From: QNYQ01 sp964542985
GTDB lineage: Archaea > Thermoproteota > Thermoprotei_A > Sulfolobales > Pyrodictiaceae
Reading direction: 5' to 3'
Assembly: GCA_964542985.1 (NCBI GenBank)
Contig: CAZIWH010000003.1
Coordinates: 6,351 to 70,350 of the forward strand
DNA: 64,000 nucleotides
Shown here: piece after piece, positions 26,135 through 34,913 of the stretch
How positions within the stretch are numbered: position 1 is the first letter of the stretch
Layout of the letters: each line of letters starts with the position of its first letter
Program-made: the position numbers and the translations under genes
Notes under the pieces: model-generated
Told to the model about the DNA's origin: nothing
What the model saw: the letters and a program-made list of their open reading frames with translations, nothing else
The model's database searches: none

Positions 26135-26374
26135 ATGGCCGAGACGCCGCGCCCCATAGTGAAGAAGCCCAGGCTAATCAAGTATGACGGCGCCGATCCC
26201 GGCACAAGGGAGGGTAAGGGCTTCAGTGTCCCGGAGATAGAGGCCGTGGGACTGACCGTCGAGGAGGCCAGGAGGCTCGGTATTCATGTAGACAAGAGGA
26301 GGAAGACCAAGTGGGACTGGAACGTGGAGACTCTCAAGAAGTTCCTTGCGGAGATAGGTTACTCCAAGGCCTAG
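26135..26374 (+). CDS. rpl13e: ribosomal protein eL13
   Basis: The archaeal/eukaryotic large-subunit protein L13e, found in Crenarchaeota but missing from many Euryarchaeota, so it also informs the placement of this genome. The core is GKGFSVPEIEAVGLTVEEAR followed by LGIHVDKRRKTKWDWNVETL. At 79 residues it is the short archaeal form. ATG 26135 has GGAGGT 10 bases upstream and is chosen over the in-frame GTG 26123. Confidence 0.93.
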   Translation: MAETPRPIVKKPRLIKYDGADPGTREGKGFSVPEIEAVGLTVEEARRLGIHVDKRRKTKWDWNVETLKKFLAEIGYSKA

Positions 26375-26498
26375 GTATGGCGCGTCGGGATGGGTTCCTG
26401 GAGTGCTGCCCGGTTTTTGTAGCCCTCCCGGGATGAACGTTGACGGGAGGCCCCGCTTACATACCAGTCATTCCCCATGTGGGCTGAGGGGCTCTGTT

Positions 26499-28013
26499 GT
26501 GCCTGGCGGCAGTGGGGTGTTGGTTGAGGCTAGGTGTATCTGGAAGCGTTATCCGGGCGGGGTTGTGGCGAACAAGTGTGTGAGCCTCACAATTAGGCGT
26601 GGCGAGGTTCTGGGGCTTCTCGGGGAGAATGGCGCTGGAAAAACAACCTTTGTCTCTATTCTCGCTGGGCTAGTTAAGCCGGATAAGGGAGAGATAATAG
26701 TGAAGGGACAGCCCGTCGTGTTCTCCTCTCCGAGGGACGCCGTTAGGAAGGGTATAGTGCTTGTGCCCCAGAACCCTAGGCTAGTGGACTCGTTCACCGT
26801 GGCTGAGAACGTCATGCTTGCATTGAGGCTTGCGGGCAAGGCGGTGAGCCTCGGGGAGGCTAGGAGAATAGTACACGAGGTGGGGGAGCGCTACGGGCTC
26901 CGCGTGGACCCTGACGCCAGGGTTTGGAGGCTATCTATGGGTGAGAGGCAGAGGGCTGAAATAGCTAAAGCGCTGGCCCTTGGGGCCGAGCTGCTGCTCC
27001 TCGACGAGCCAACCACCCACTTGTCGCCCAAGGAGGCTGGCGCATTAATGAAGCTCTCCAGGAGCCTGGCCGAGGAGAGCAGAAGCGTTGTGCTGATAAC
27101 GCATAGGCTTAGGGAGGTGCTGGGCGTAGCCGACAGGATAGCAGTGATGAGGCATGGCGAGCTGGTGGGCGTGGTGGAGGCTTCTAAGGCGAGCCGGGAG
27201 CTGCTCCTTGAAATGATGTTCGGGGAGAGGAGGACTGTTCACCGCCTATCCCGCCGCCGCGGTCCCGGCTCGATCCCAGTGCTACGTGTCCACAACCTAT
27301 GGGTTCGAGGCGAGCACAAGACCTATGCAGTCCGTGGTGTCAGCCTCGAGGTGCGTGAAGGTGAGGTTGTGGGCATAGCAGGTGTCGCCGGGAACGGCCA
27401 GAGGGAGCTCTTTGAGGCTCTCGTGGGGATAAGGAGGCCGGAGAAGGGCAGGATAATCGTAGACGATGCAGACGTGACCAAGCTGGGGGGTGCGGCCAGG
27501 GGCTGGCTCGGCGTCGCGGTAATCCCAGAAGATAGGCTTGGATGGGCCCTTGTCCCCGGCAGGAGTCTGGTTTTCAACACAGCGCTCGGCCTCTACAGCA
27601 GCCCCAGGGGGCCTTACCGCGGCCCCCTTGTGGACTGGGGTGCGGCCCGCCGTCTCACGCAGGAAATTGTTGAGAAGATGAAGGTCAAGACGAGCGGCCT
27701 TGATGTTCCAGTAGAGTCCCTCAGTGGCGGGAATATGCAGCGCTTCATTCTAGGCAGGGAGATGGCTAAGAAGCCTAGGCTCATCCTCGCAATGAACCCA
27801 GCTAGTGGCCTTGACGTCGCCGCCACGGAGTCTGTCCACCGCTTGTTGCTGGAGGCAGCGGATAATGGCGCGGGGCTGCTCGTAATCTCGGAGGATCTTG
27901 ACGAGCTGCTCGAGATAAGCGACAGGATACTTGTGATAAATAGGGGGAGGATAGTTTATGAGTCCTCGAGGCCCTTCGAGTTCCGAAAGATAGCGGACGC
28001 TATGGCTTCCTAG
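26499..28013 (+). CDS. ABC importer ATPase, duplicated (nucleoside/simple-sugar type)
   Basis: Two ATPase halves in one 504-residue chain, as in the RbsA/NupA class. The first half has Walker A GENGAGKTT, signature LSMGERQR and Walker B LLLLDEPTTHLS. The second has an altered A loop (GVAGNGQRE), signature LSGGNMQRF and a degenerate B motif (LILAMNPASGLD), the usual asymmetry in this class. GTG 26499 is chosen because GAGGGG lies 7 bases upstream; the frame continues to 26403 but that part looks non-coding. Two permease genes follow, so this is the energy unit of a complete inner part of an importer. Confidence 0.9.
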   Translation: MPGGSGVLVEARCIWKRYPGGVVANKCVSLTIRRGEVLGLLGENGAGKTTFVSILAGLVKPDKGEIIVKGQPVVFSSPRDAVRKGIVLVPQNPRLVDSFTVAENVMLALRLAGKAVSLGEARRIVHEVGERYGLRVDPDARVWRLSMGERQRAEIAKALALGAELLLLDEPTTHLSPKEAGALMKLSRSLAEESRSVVLITHRLREVLGVADRIAVMRHGELVGVVEASKASRELLLEMMFGERRTVHRLSRRRGPGSIPVLRVHNLWVRGEHKTYAVRGVSLEVREGEVVGIAGVAGNGQRELFEALVGIRRPEKGRIIVDDADVTKLGGAARGWLGVAVIPEDRLGWALVPGRSLVFNTALGLYSSPRGPYRGPLVDWGAARRLTQEIVEKMKVKTSGLDVPVESLSGGNMQRFILGREMAKKPRLILAMNPASGLDVAATESVHRLLLEAADNGAGLLVISEDLDELLEISDRILVINRGRIVYESSRPFEFRKIADAMAS

Positions 28014-28066
28014 TTTTCGCGGGGGGCGTCAACGTTAAGGCCCCAGCCGGGCGGGGGCCGCGGCGT

Positions 28067-29089
28067 GTGGAGGGCGCGGCTAGGGCCTTGGCTCACCGCT
28101 CTCTCTTCGTGCGGCTGGGCCGCTGGTCCTCAGTCCTCTATGGCCTGGCCGGCCTCGTCCTCGGCTTCCTCGTCTCCATCGGGCTCGGCGTATTTACCCC
28201 CGCGGGGGCTGGGGGTGTGGCGAGCGCCCTCGCTGGGGTGTTTACCTCTCCAGGTAGCTGGCCGCTTGCCTTCCCCTACTACGCTGCCATACTATTCAGT
28301 GCAGTGGGGCTTGCAGTCGCCTATCGGTCGGGGTTTATAACCATTGGAGCGGATGGGCAGCTGATAGTTGGCATGGTAGTGGCCTTCTGGCTCCTCTATT
28401 TCCACGGCATGGGGCTTGCAGTCGCACTCATCGTTGCAGGGCTTGTTGGCGCTCTCTATGGATTGGCTGTCGCTGTGCTTAGGGTCTGGCTGGGTGTCAA
28501 CGAGACCTTGTCGAGCCTCATGCTCAACTACGTGGCTGTGGCCCTGGTTAACTACCTCGTCGGTGGCCCGTGGAGCAGCGGCGGGTTTACCAAGACACCG
28601 CTTCTCCCGTCCTCGGTCTCGATGAGCGTCTCGTCCGCTGCGCTCCTAGCAACGCTGTCTGCTGTAGGCGTTTGGCTCCTCTACAGGTACACAAGGCTCG
28701 GTGTGGCCGTTGATGCTGTCGGCGGCTCAAGGAGGGCCGCGGAGACCTACGGCGCTTCCTTCGCCAAGACCATCTTGGTTGTAGCTTTGCTAGGCGGCTT
28801 CCTTGGGGGCCTAGGCGGGGCCGTGTACCTGGTTGCAGGGCAGAGGCAAATAACGAGCCTCAACATCTACCAGGGCCTAGGCTACGGCTACATGGGTATA
28901 CTGGCTGCATGGCTCGCCTGGCTCAACCCCCTGGCCACGATAGCCTCTTCACTGTTCATAGCCCTCCTCTACCTTGCCAACACGGGCCTGCAGCTCCAGG
29001 GCGTCCCCTGGAGCTTCGCTCTGGGCTTCCAGGCGGTGATAGTGCTCTTCGTGACAGCCTTTCTGAGGCTCTCCCGTAGGGAGGCGTGA
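28067..29089 (+). CDS. ABC importer permease 1 (BMP/nucleoside type)
   Basis: A 340-residue permease with about eight to ten hydrophobic helices. Family segments are YRSGFITIGADGQLIVG, LRVWLGVNETLSSLMLNYVA, GVAVDAVGGSRRAAETYG and the loop FLGGLGGAVYLVAG. These mark the YufP/NupB-like branch of the ribose/nucleoside permeases. GTG 28067 starts 53 bases after the ATPase gene and the stop overlaps permease 2 by 4 bases. Substrate is probably a nucleoside or a simple sugar; the nucleoside phosphorylase at 33987 makes nucleosides attractive, by inference. Confidence 0.88.
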   Translation: MEGAARALAHRSLFVRLGRWSSVLYGLAGLVLGFLVSIGLGVFTPAGAGGVASALAGVFTSPGSWPLAFPYYAAILFSAVGLAVAYRSGFITIGADGQLIVGMVVAFWLLYFHGMGLAVALIVAGLVGALYGLAVAVLRVWLGVNETLSSLMLNYVAVALVNYLVGGPWSSGGFTKTPLLPSSVSMSVSSAALLATLSAVGVWLLYRYTRLGVAVDAVGGSRRAAETYGASFAKTILVVALLGGFLGGLGGAVYLVAGQRQITSLNIYQGLGYGYMGILAAWLAWLNPLATIASSLFIALLYLANTGLQLQGVPWSFALGFQAVIVLFVTAFLRLSRREA

Positions 29090-29955
29090 GACCCGTGCTG
29101 CAGCTCACCGTGCTGCTCCAGCAGGCTCTCCCCGAGGCTACAGTGCTCGCGCTAGCGGCCTATGGGGAGCTACTGCTCGAGAGGAGCGGCAGGATAAACC
29201 TGGGGCTCGAGGGGCTCCTCTACTTCGCCTACGGCGCCGCTGCAGCCGCCTCCGTGGCTACAGGCTCACCCCTGGCCGGCGTCGTGGCAGCTATAGCTGC
29301 GGCGTTTGCACTGAACATTATCTACTACTCTGCGGTGGAGCTGCTGGGGGTTGATCAGGTGGTCACCGGCCTCGCGCTCGTCTTCCTGGGCATGGGTCTG
29401 GGCGACATCGCTGGCAACTCCACTCACGGTGCCGCCGGCCCTACGCTGCCTAGCACGCCGTTCTACATCTCTACACTTGTTGTCCTCCCGATGTTGCTCT
29501 ACCTTTTCCTCTATCGGCATTGGAGGGGCTACGCGTTGCGCAGTCTGGGCGAGGACGAGGAGGCGGCGAAGCACCTCGGTATAAGTTCCCACGGCTACAG
29601 GCTCGCAGCAGTGGCCGTGGAGGCTGTGCTTGTAGGGCTTGCGGCAGCGTTCTTCCTAATGGGCTACTCTAACGGGAGGTGGACTGCGGGCAGGATAACG
29701 GGTAAGGGCTGGCTGGCCCTGGGCATGGTTATCCTCGGCTACTGGAACCCGGTGGGCGTCGCGGTGGCCTCCTACCTGCTTGGCCTCCTCTACAGCCTCC
29801 AGCCGCTGCTCCCAAGCTTGCTGCCTAGCAGCCCCGTATACACTGTGCTCGCAGACGCGGCGCCGTACCTCGCGGTAATAGTCGCTTTGGCGGTTATGTC
29901 CAGGCTCTACGAGAGGAAGGGCTTGAAGCCGCCTGCGGCTGTGTGGCGCGCCTAG
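29086..29955 (+). CDS. ABC importer permease 2 (BMP/nucleoside type)
   Basis: A 289-residue companion permease with about eight hydrophobic helices. The family phrase LAAYGELLLERSGRINLGLE and the later LGVDQVVTGLALVFLGMGL and LRSLGEDEEAAKHLGIS match YufQ/NupC-type partners. GTG 29086 overlaps the stop of permease 1 (GTGA), so the two are translationally coupled. The usual BMP-family lipoprotein that binds the substrate is not encoded next to the set. Confidence 0.88.
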   Translation: MRPVLQLTVLLQQALPEATVLALAAYGELLLERSGRINLGLEGLLYFAYGAAAAASVATGSPLAGVVAAIAAAFALNIIYYSAVELLGVDQVVTGLALVFLGMGLGDIAGNSTHGAAGPTLPSTPFYISTLVVLPMLLYLFLYRHWRGYALRSLGEDEEAAKHLGISSHGYRLAAVAVEAVLVGLAAAFFLMGYSNGRWTAGRITGKGWLALGMVILGYWNPVGVAVASYLLGLLYSLQPLLPSLLPSSPVYTVLADAAPYLAVIVALAVMSRLYERKGLKPPAAVWRA

Positions 29956-29965
29956 CCGCACCCTT

Positions 29966-31297
29966 CTAGCCCTCTAGCCTGGCCAGTGCGTCGAGGAGGC
30001 GACTGCGGTACTCGGTGTAAGGCTTAAGGAGGCAGGTCGAGGGATCTACAATGTATATCTCTAGCCTGCCACCATGTCTTCGGACGACTGTCTCCACATG
30101 GGGGAGGTAGATGAAGGCAGTGTGTGGCTGGAGCACCATCCAGACCTGGTCGGCGACCATGAGCCTCGTGGAGGCTATCCAGTTGAGCCGCGCGGCGGGG
30201 TTCATGGAGCCGTAGAGGGTCTCGGCTTCTATGGCTATCGAGGCCCCTCCCCAGCCCCTGCCCCTAGCCACCACGTCTACGACTATGTTGCCTCCGAGCG
30301 CCGTCTCCGTCTCTATTCGGGTCTCCCTGAACCCCGATTCGAGGAGATAGGCGACAGCCACGGCTTTCAAGGCATAGTGTATAGGGGCCTCGTCGGGCCT
30401 AGCCTCCTCCTCGTCCCCCGCGAGCCTTGTGAGCCTGCCTAGCAACGGGTCAGCGGCGGCTGCGCGGAGGCAGCGGTGGAGAGCCTCCTCCGCCCAGACC
30501 GCGGCCTCGTCGAGGCTCCCTAGCCTTGAGAGGCTTCCATCGGGAAGACTGTAGGCGGCCTCGAGGAGCGTGAACACGGCATCGTCCTCGGGTATGCGGG
30601 CCTCCAGGGGGAGGGGCAGGGTGGCGCCGAGGAAGCGGAGCCCGGGGCCCCATAGGCGGCGGAGCCTGAGCAGTCTCTCGCCGCTGCCGTAGAGCACGAT
30701 GAAGCCCGGCGGTTGGGCGTAGAGCTCCCGGAGCCTGTCCTCCAGGCCCGCGGCCAGTCTCCTCAATGCTGCCTCGCTTGCCTCAGACTCAGCCACGCCA
30801 TCGAGGTCAACCACGTAGACGCCGGGGCCGCCGCGGAGCGTGGCGAGCTGGTACTCGGTGAGCCTCCTCCCTGCGTGGAGGATGGTGCCAGGCAGCCTCG
30901 CGGTTACACGGTAGATCTCGCGGAGCAGCCTCTTCAGCAGCTCCATGTACTCATACCTGGCGTGACGTGGCCTCGGGGCTAGCACTATCCGTGGGTACGG
31001 TGAGGGCTCCCGCAGCTGCGGCGCGGAGAAGAGCGCGGCGAAGGGGTCTACATTGCTCCTAGGAAGCTCTGCCTCGAGGCTTCCTGCCGCCACGCTGGGC
31101 CCTATGGGGGGCGGCGGGGTGGATGGCCCCCTCGTAGAAGCCGGCGGCTCTCCTTCAAGGCTCCTGGGGCGGGGCTCCGGTGGCCCCAGGGGCTGCAGCG
31201 GTGCGGGTAGCGTACGTGGCCGCGGCTTGGGGATTGTAGCGCTTAGGCCGCGTAACGTCGCCACCGGTTCTCTCACGGCCCATCCACCCGTCTCCAT
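29966..31297 (-). CDS. hypothetical protein with proline-rich N-terminus and nuclease-like C-terminus
   Basis: A 443-residue protein. Residues about 23-66 are very rich in Pro and probably disordered. Residues about 100-290 are helical with no motif I know. The C-terminal part has E329/E331, D341 in NIVVDVVAR and E357/E359 in ASIAIEAETL, spaced like the acidic core of a PD-(D/E)xK nuclease fold, although the final Lys is replaced by Glu. Nuclease activity is therefore only a possibility. It is the last gene of a minus-strand run that begins with ttuB, 12 bases after the AEC transporter gene. I do not know the family. Confidence 0.6.
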   Translation of the reverse strand: METGGWAVREPVATLRGLSATIPKPRPRTLPAPLQPLGPPEPRPRSLEGEPPASTRGPSTPPPPIGPSVAAGSLEAELPRSNVDPFAALFSAPQLREPSPYPRIVLAPRPRHARYEYMELLKRLLREIYRVTARLPGTILHAGRRLTEYQLATLRGGPGVYVVDLDGVAESEASEAALRRLAAGLEDRLRELYAQPPGFIVLYGSGERLLRLRRLWGPGLRFLGATLPLPLEARIPEDDAVFTLLEAAYSLPDGSLSRLGSLDEAAVWAEEALHRCLRAAAADPLLGRLTRLAGDEEEARPDEAPIHYALKAVAVAYLLESGFRETRIETETALGGNIVVDVVARGRGWGGASIAIEAETLYGSMNPAARLNWIASTRLMVADQVWMVLQPHTAFIYLPHVETVVRRHGGRLEIYIVDPSTCLLKPYTEYRSRLLDALARLEG

Positions 31298-31309
31298 AGT
31301 TCTCGTCCT

Positions 31310-32218
31310 CTAGCCGGGTATGAGTGCTCTCACCGCCACGGCGAGAACTATGGAGACGGGGGTTACGAGCCCTATCGCCTTAGCCACCAGGTCCCGGTCC
31401 AGGCTATAGATCATGGCTAGCACGAGGTTCATAGTGGCCGGCGGCATGAAAGACTCTATCACCGCGCCGGCGAGCCAGACGCCACTGAGCCCTGCGGCCC
31501 TCACCGCAGCGATCGCTATCGCGGGCTCAACTGCGAGCCTCCATGTCGCCACCACAGCGACCCCCCGGTCCACGCCGAGCCCGGTCTTGGCGAGCGTCTC
31601 GCCGACGAGGTAGAAGCTGAGCAGTGTCGCGTAGGAGCCGGCAGTGTAGAGGCTGTGGAGTAGTGCCTCCTCGGGGATCCCTGCACCGCGGAGCAGCCCG
31701 GCGGCGGCCAGCGCGTAGAGGGGTGGGTAGGTGGCCATGCTCCTAGCTATGCCTGCTGCGAGGCTCCTGCCCTGTTGCAGCGGACTATAGGCTCCTATAA
31801 CCGCGGGCGCAGCCACGGAGATGATTATGTTCACGATAGCCGAGTAGAGGGCGGCGGGCCCCGCGTCTCCGTAGAGGAGGAGCATTAAGGGTATCGGCAG
31901 GAACGCGGAGTTGTGGATGCCGGCCGCGAGTATCGCGGCCCCTATCCTCTCCCTGGGCTCGTTGTGAAGGAGGTGCGGCACAAGCACAGCCGCGGAGACG
32001 AGGGCGCCGACGACGCTCGCAGATACGACCACAGCGTAGTCCGCGAGCACCCCCAGCGGGGCCACGGCCACCTTGTAGAGTATTATAGCAGGCACGGCGA
32101 CATAGAAGAGGAGCTTCGCTATCGCCTCGGAGAAGCGGCGGCTCCACCCCCTCCCCGAGGACGCGACACCGGCCGCGAAGAGGGCCGCGGCCGCTGCTGC
32201 GGAGAAGTAGATACCCAT
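31310..32218 (-). CDS. AEC-family (auxin efflux carrier-like) membrane transporter
   Basis: A 302-residue protein with about ten hydrophobic helices in two halves. Features of the AEC family are KLLFYVAVPAIILYKVAVAP near the start, the break helix AAGIHNSAFLPIPLMLLLYG, and the C-terminal half with AGAVIESFMPPATMNLVLA. Bacterial members move small organic acids such as malate or other anions. The substrate is unknown here. It lies in the ttu run, 7 bases after the small unknown gene, which suggests co-transcription. Confidence 0.82.
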   Translation of the reverse strand: MGIYFSAAAAAALFAAGVASSGRGWSRRFSEAIAKLLFYVAVPAIILYKVAVAPLGVLADYAVVVSASVVGALVSAAVLVPHLLHNEPRERIGAAILAAGIHNSAFLPIPLMLLLYGDAGPAALYSAIVNIIISVAAPAVIGAYSPLQQGRSLAAGIARSMATYPPLYALAAAGLLRGAGIPEEALLHSLYTAGSYATLLSFYLVGETLAKTGLGVDRGVAVVATWRLAVEPAIAIAAVRAAGLSGVWLAGAVIESFMPPATMNLVLAMIYSLDRDLVAKAIGLVTPVSIVLAVAVRALIPG

Positions 32219-32225
32219 GAGGCGG

Positions 32226-32765
32226 CTACACCTCTAGCGCCGCGAGACTGAATCTCGCTAAGGCATAGAGGGGTGCAAGCGATAGCCTCACCACCGGCCG
32301 GCCCGAAGCATAGGCCTCGGCTACGACAGCCACGGCGAGCGCCAGGCTATACCTGGCCCCGGGCTCGCCCCCGCCCACAAGGTCTAGGCGGCGAAGAGCC
32401 TCCAAGCCACGCACCACCGGGCTCCCTTGAGGCTCCCGGCGCAGCGCCCACCGCAGCTCCCCGTAGACGGTGTCAACGAGCCTCCTCCTCGTCTCTCCTT
32501 GGAGTATTGAAGCGTTCTCTGCTGCGTTGTGGGCATACATTATGAACAGTGGAAGGGTGTCCTCCACGCTGCTCCTCGACGGCTGTAGGGCCAGCGGCTT
32601 CACATGCCTCTCATAGGTTATCCTGGCGGACTCCTTGACCTGGTGGAGCTTGTCGTCTGGCAGCGCCTCCTCTAGAAGCCTACGGGCCTCCGCGAGCTTC
32701 CCCCAGAGCCCGGTGCCGTAGTACATGTAGGCGTAGAGGGCGGCCAGCAGTGGCTCAGTCTCCAC
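32226..32765 (-). CDS. hypothetical helical protein
   Basis: A 179-residue, mostly helical protein with no signal peptide or clear motif. It is rich in Ala, Leu and Arg, with a central segment SVEDTLPLFIMYAHNAAENAS that might bind a ligand or partner. The ATG lies inside the last codons of ttuA (11-base overlap), so it is translationally coupled to the thiolation gene. Function is unknown; a link to tRNA thiolation is inferred only from position. Confidence 0.6.
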   Translation of the reverse strand: METEPLLAALYAYMYYGTGLWGKLAEARRLLEEALPDDKLHQVKESARITYERHVKPLALQPSRSSVEDTLPLFIMYAHNAAENASILQGETRRRLVDTVYGELRWALRREPQGSPVVRGLEALRRLDLVGGGEPGARYSLALAVAVVAEAYASGRPVVRLSLAPLYALARFSLAALEV

Positions 32766-33747
32766 GCAGCATCCCTCGCAGCTTCTCCCTCACCCGGCTG
32801 CCCATTGGCTCGCTGAGGGCCCTCGCCGTGAGCCTGCAGAAGCTGCACATGCCGCCGGCGCTTATGAGGCCGCAGGCCGGGCAGCGGCCGACCTCGCCGC
32901 GCTGGAAGACATGGTAAGCCTCTATGTTGCGCTCCAGCCTCCTCACTGTCATCATCTTCGTGCCGGGGTGCTTTTCCTCAAGCCTATTCATCATCTCCTT
33001 TATCTCCTGTTCTATCGGTGCCTCGGGGCGGTAGGGGCACTCCTCGTGCAGAAACGGCGTCCCAGTCACCAGGGCATAGAGGAGAGTTTCTCTTTCAAAC
33101 ACCTCGTAGAGGGGCCTAAGCCTCCCCACGGCCAAGCCCTTGACGCTCTCCGTGGCGGGGCCGAGCTTCGCGATATAGCCCAGGTCCTGGGACAGGAAGG
33201 ACTTCACAGCATAGGCTATCATGTCATCCGCGTTGTGGCCCATCGCCACGTAGTCGGCGCCGTATTCAACCGCGTAGGCGTTGAGGAGGAACCTCTTTAC
33301 CACGCCGCAGACGCTGCAGACGGGCCTTCGTGTCCTCCTAGCAAGCTCCGGTACGGTGAGCCCCACAAGCTCCTTCACGCTAAGCACGGTGCACTCCACG
33401 CCCGCGGCACGGCATGCCGCCTCGGCGGCCTCCCGGCTCCTAGCACTATACTCTCCCAGCCCCAGGTCGAGGTACACGCCATGCACAGTGGTGCCGGCCT
33501 CCCTGGCTAGCTTGGCTAGCGCAGCCAGCATGGTTGAGCTGTCCTTGCCGCCCGACACAGCGGCAACTATCCTAGCACCAGGGCGCAGCGCGCCTACGCG
33601 GCGAAGCACCCGCCTAACCTTCCTCTCAACATACTCTGCCAGGTGGCGGGGGCAGAGCCTGAGCCTAGCGTAGGGCAGGTATGCGACGGCGGGCGCACCG
33701 CAGACACTACACCTAGCCGCCGCTCGCGGCGATGAAGACGACGACAT
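32755..33747 (-). CDS. ttuA: tRNA 2-thiouridine synthetase, TtuA/Ncs6 class
   Basis: TtuA activates uridine in tRNA with ATP and adds sulfur using an Fe-S cluster. The N-terminal zinc pair is CSVCG, followed by a second zinc site near LCPRH. The PP-loop is AVSGGKDSS. The cluster cysteines are in RPVCSVCGVVK and HEECPYRPE. The C-terminal zinc ribbon has CPACGLI and CSFC. All expected cysteines are present in 330 residues. Its start overlaps the end of the ubiquitin-like gene by 35 bases, so the enzyme and its sulfur carrier are made together. Confidence 0.93.
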   Translation of the reverse strand: MSSSSSPRAAARCSVCGAPAVAYLPYARLRLCPRHLAEYVERKVRRVLRRVGALRPGARIVAAVSGGKDSSTMLAALAKLAREAGTTVHGVYLDLGLGEYSARSREAAEAACRAAGVECTVLSVKELVGLTVPELARRTRRPVCSVCGVVKRFLLNAYAVEYGADYVAMGHNADDMIAYAVKSFLSQDLGYIAKLGPATESVKGLAVGRLRPLYEVFERETLLYALVTGTPFLHEECPYRPEAPIEQEIKEMMNRLEEKHPGTKMMTVRRLERNIEAYHVFQRGEVGRCPACGLISAGGMCSFCRLTARALSEPMGSRVREKLRGMLRGD

Positions 33748-33919
33748 GGTCCCCGTCCCTCAGCTCCGCGTCCTCGAGCAGAGGCCTACCGTCCCGGGCG
33801 ACGACCGCGGACTCCCGTCCAAGCCCCAGGCGGCGCAGTAGCTCGGCAACCGTAGGCTCCTCTAGCTCGACCACGAGCCTACGCCGCCCGGGGAGCACCT
33901 CCACGCTGACCCTCGCCAC
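33713..33919 (-). CDS. ttuB: ubiquitin-like sulfur carrier protein (TtuB/MoaD/ThiS type)
   Basis: A 68-residue beta-grasp protein that ends in Gly-Gly (FIAASGG), the tail that is thiocarboxylated in sulfur carriers. The acidic middle (ESAVVARDGRPLLEDAELRDGDHVVV) fits MoaD/ThiS/TtuB. Because ttuA overlaps it, I favour the TtuB role in tRNA thiolation over molybdopterin or thiamine synthesis. The activating E1-like enzyme is not in the window. Confidence 0.85.
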   Translation of the reverse strand: MARVSVEVLPGRRRLVVELEEPTVAELLRRLGLGRESAVVARDGRPLLEDAELRDGDHVVVFIAASGG

Positions 33920-33986
33920 CGGGACCCCCGAGGGGAGGGGTGGCAGCAGAATAGGCCGGGGGTTGAAGACGTGAGCCCCAGGCGGC

Positions 33987-34838
33987 CTAGTCCTTAGCGG
34001 CTTCGGCTAACTCGGAGATGCTGGGCACGCTCCGCGGCCTGTAGCCTCCCCTGGCCTCGTCGAGGCGCCAGAGTATTCTAGCAGCCTCGTTGGCTACACG
34101 TATCGCCTCCTCCACGCCGGCGCCTACTACGAACTCGTCGGTGACGCGGTTTGCTACAGCTGCACACACGCAGGCCGCGCGGAGACCATAGATAGAGGAA
34201 AGCGTGTATATAGTGGCGGCCTCCATCTCGAAGCTCAGCACACCCATGGCCTGCAGGTCGCTTATCCTACTCTCGGCGAGGCTCCACGTGTAGCCCATGA
34301 ACCCGGGTCGGCTCTGGCCGAGGTGGAACGTCGCAGTGGAGGCGACCACGCCCACGTGGTAGCGGACGCCGAGCCTCCTTGCCGCCTCCACGAGTGCGAG
34401 AACGGCCTCGGGAGCGGCATGGGCAGGGTACTCGGGCGGCGCATATTCGTGGCTAGCGCCCTCGTAGCGTACAGCGGCGGAAGCTATTATCACATCCCCT
34501 GGCCTAATGTAGTCCTGTATAGCGCCGGTCGTGCCTACCCTTATCAACGTGTGAGCGCCTATCCTCGCAAGCTCCTCGACAGCTATGGCCGCCGAGGGGC
34601 CGCCTATGCCCGTGCTCACGGCGGCTATCGGGGCGCCGTGGTAGACGCCCCGCGCGCTCCGGTACTCGCGGTGCTGGCCGATGATCTCGTAGCGGTCCCA
34701 GGTCCGAGCTATCATGTCAACCCTACCGGGGTCGCCGGGCAGGAGCACGAAAGGCGGTATATCCCCGGGGCCGAGGGCTATGTGGTACATCTTGCCCTCG
34801 GGTGTTGGCGCGGCCGCGCTGGTAACCTCCCTAGACAT
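33987..34838 (-). CDS. nucleoside phosphorylase (uridine/purine phosphorylase family)
   Basis: Splits nucleosides with phosphate to base and ribose 1-phosphate. The phosphate-site start VLLPGDPGRVDMIA, the middle VSTGIGGPSAAIAVEEL, the RVGTTGAIQDYIRPGD segment and the C-terminal SFEMEAATIYTLSSIYG are family marks of the hexameric UP/PNP group; the Glu-Met-Glu is the ribose site. Uridine phosphorylase is the nearest label, though archaeal members can prefer purines. ATG 34838 is chosen because GGAG lies 6 bases before it. It lies 67 bases upstream of ttuB in the same direction. Confidence 0.9.
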   Translation of the reverse strand: MSREVTSAAAPTPEGKMYHIALGPGDIPPFVLLPGDPGRVDMIARTWDRYEIIGQHREYRSARGVYHGAPIAAVSTGIGGPSAAIAVEELARIGAHTLIRVGTTGAIQDYIRPGDVIIASAAVRYEGASHEYAPPEYPAHAAPEAVLALVEAARRLGVRYHVGVVASTATFHLGQSRPGFMGYTWSLAESRISDLQAMGVLSFEMEAATIYTLSSIYGLRAACVCAAVANRVTDEFVVGAGVEEAIRVANEAARILWRLDEARGGYRPRSVPSISELAEAAKD

Positions 34839-34913
34839 GCGGCGCTCCACCACCTCGCATACCGGAGACCATGGCTCCGCATTATAACCGCGCCGCGGAG
34901 GCCCCGAAGCCTC

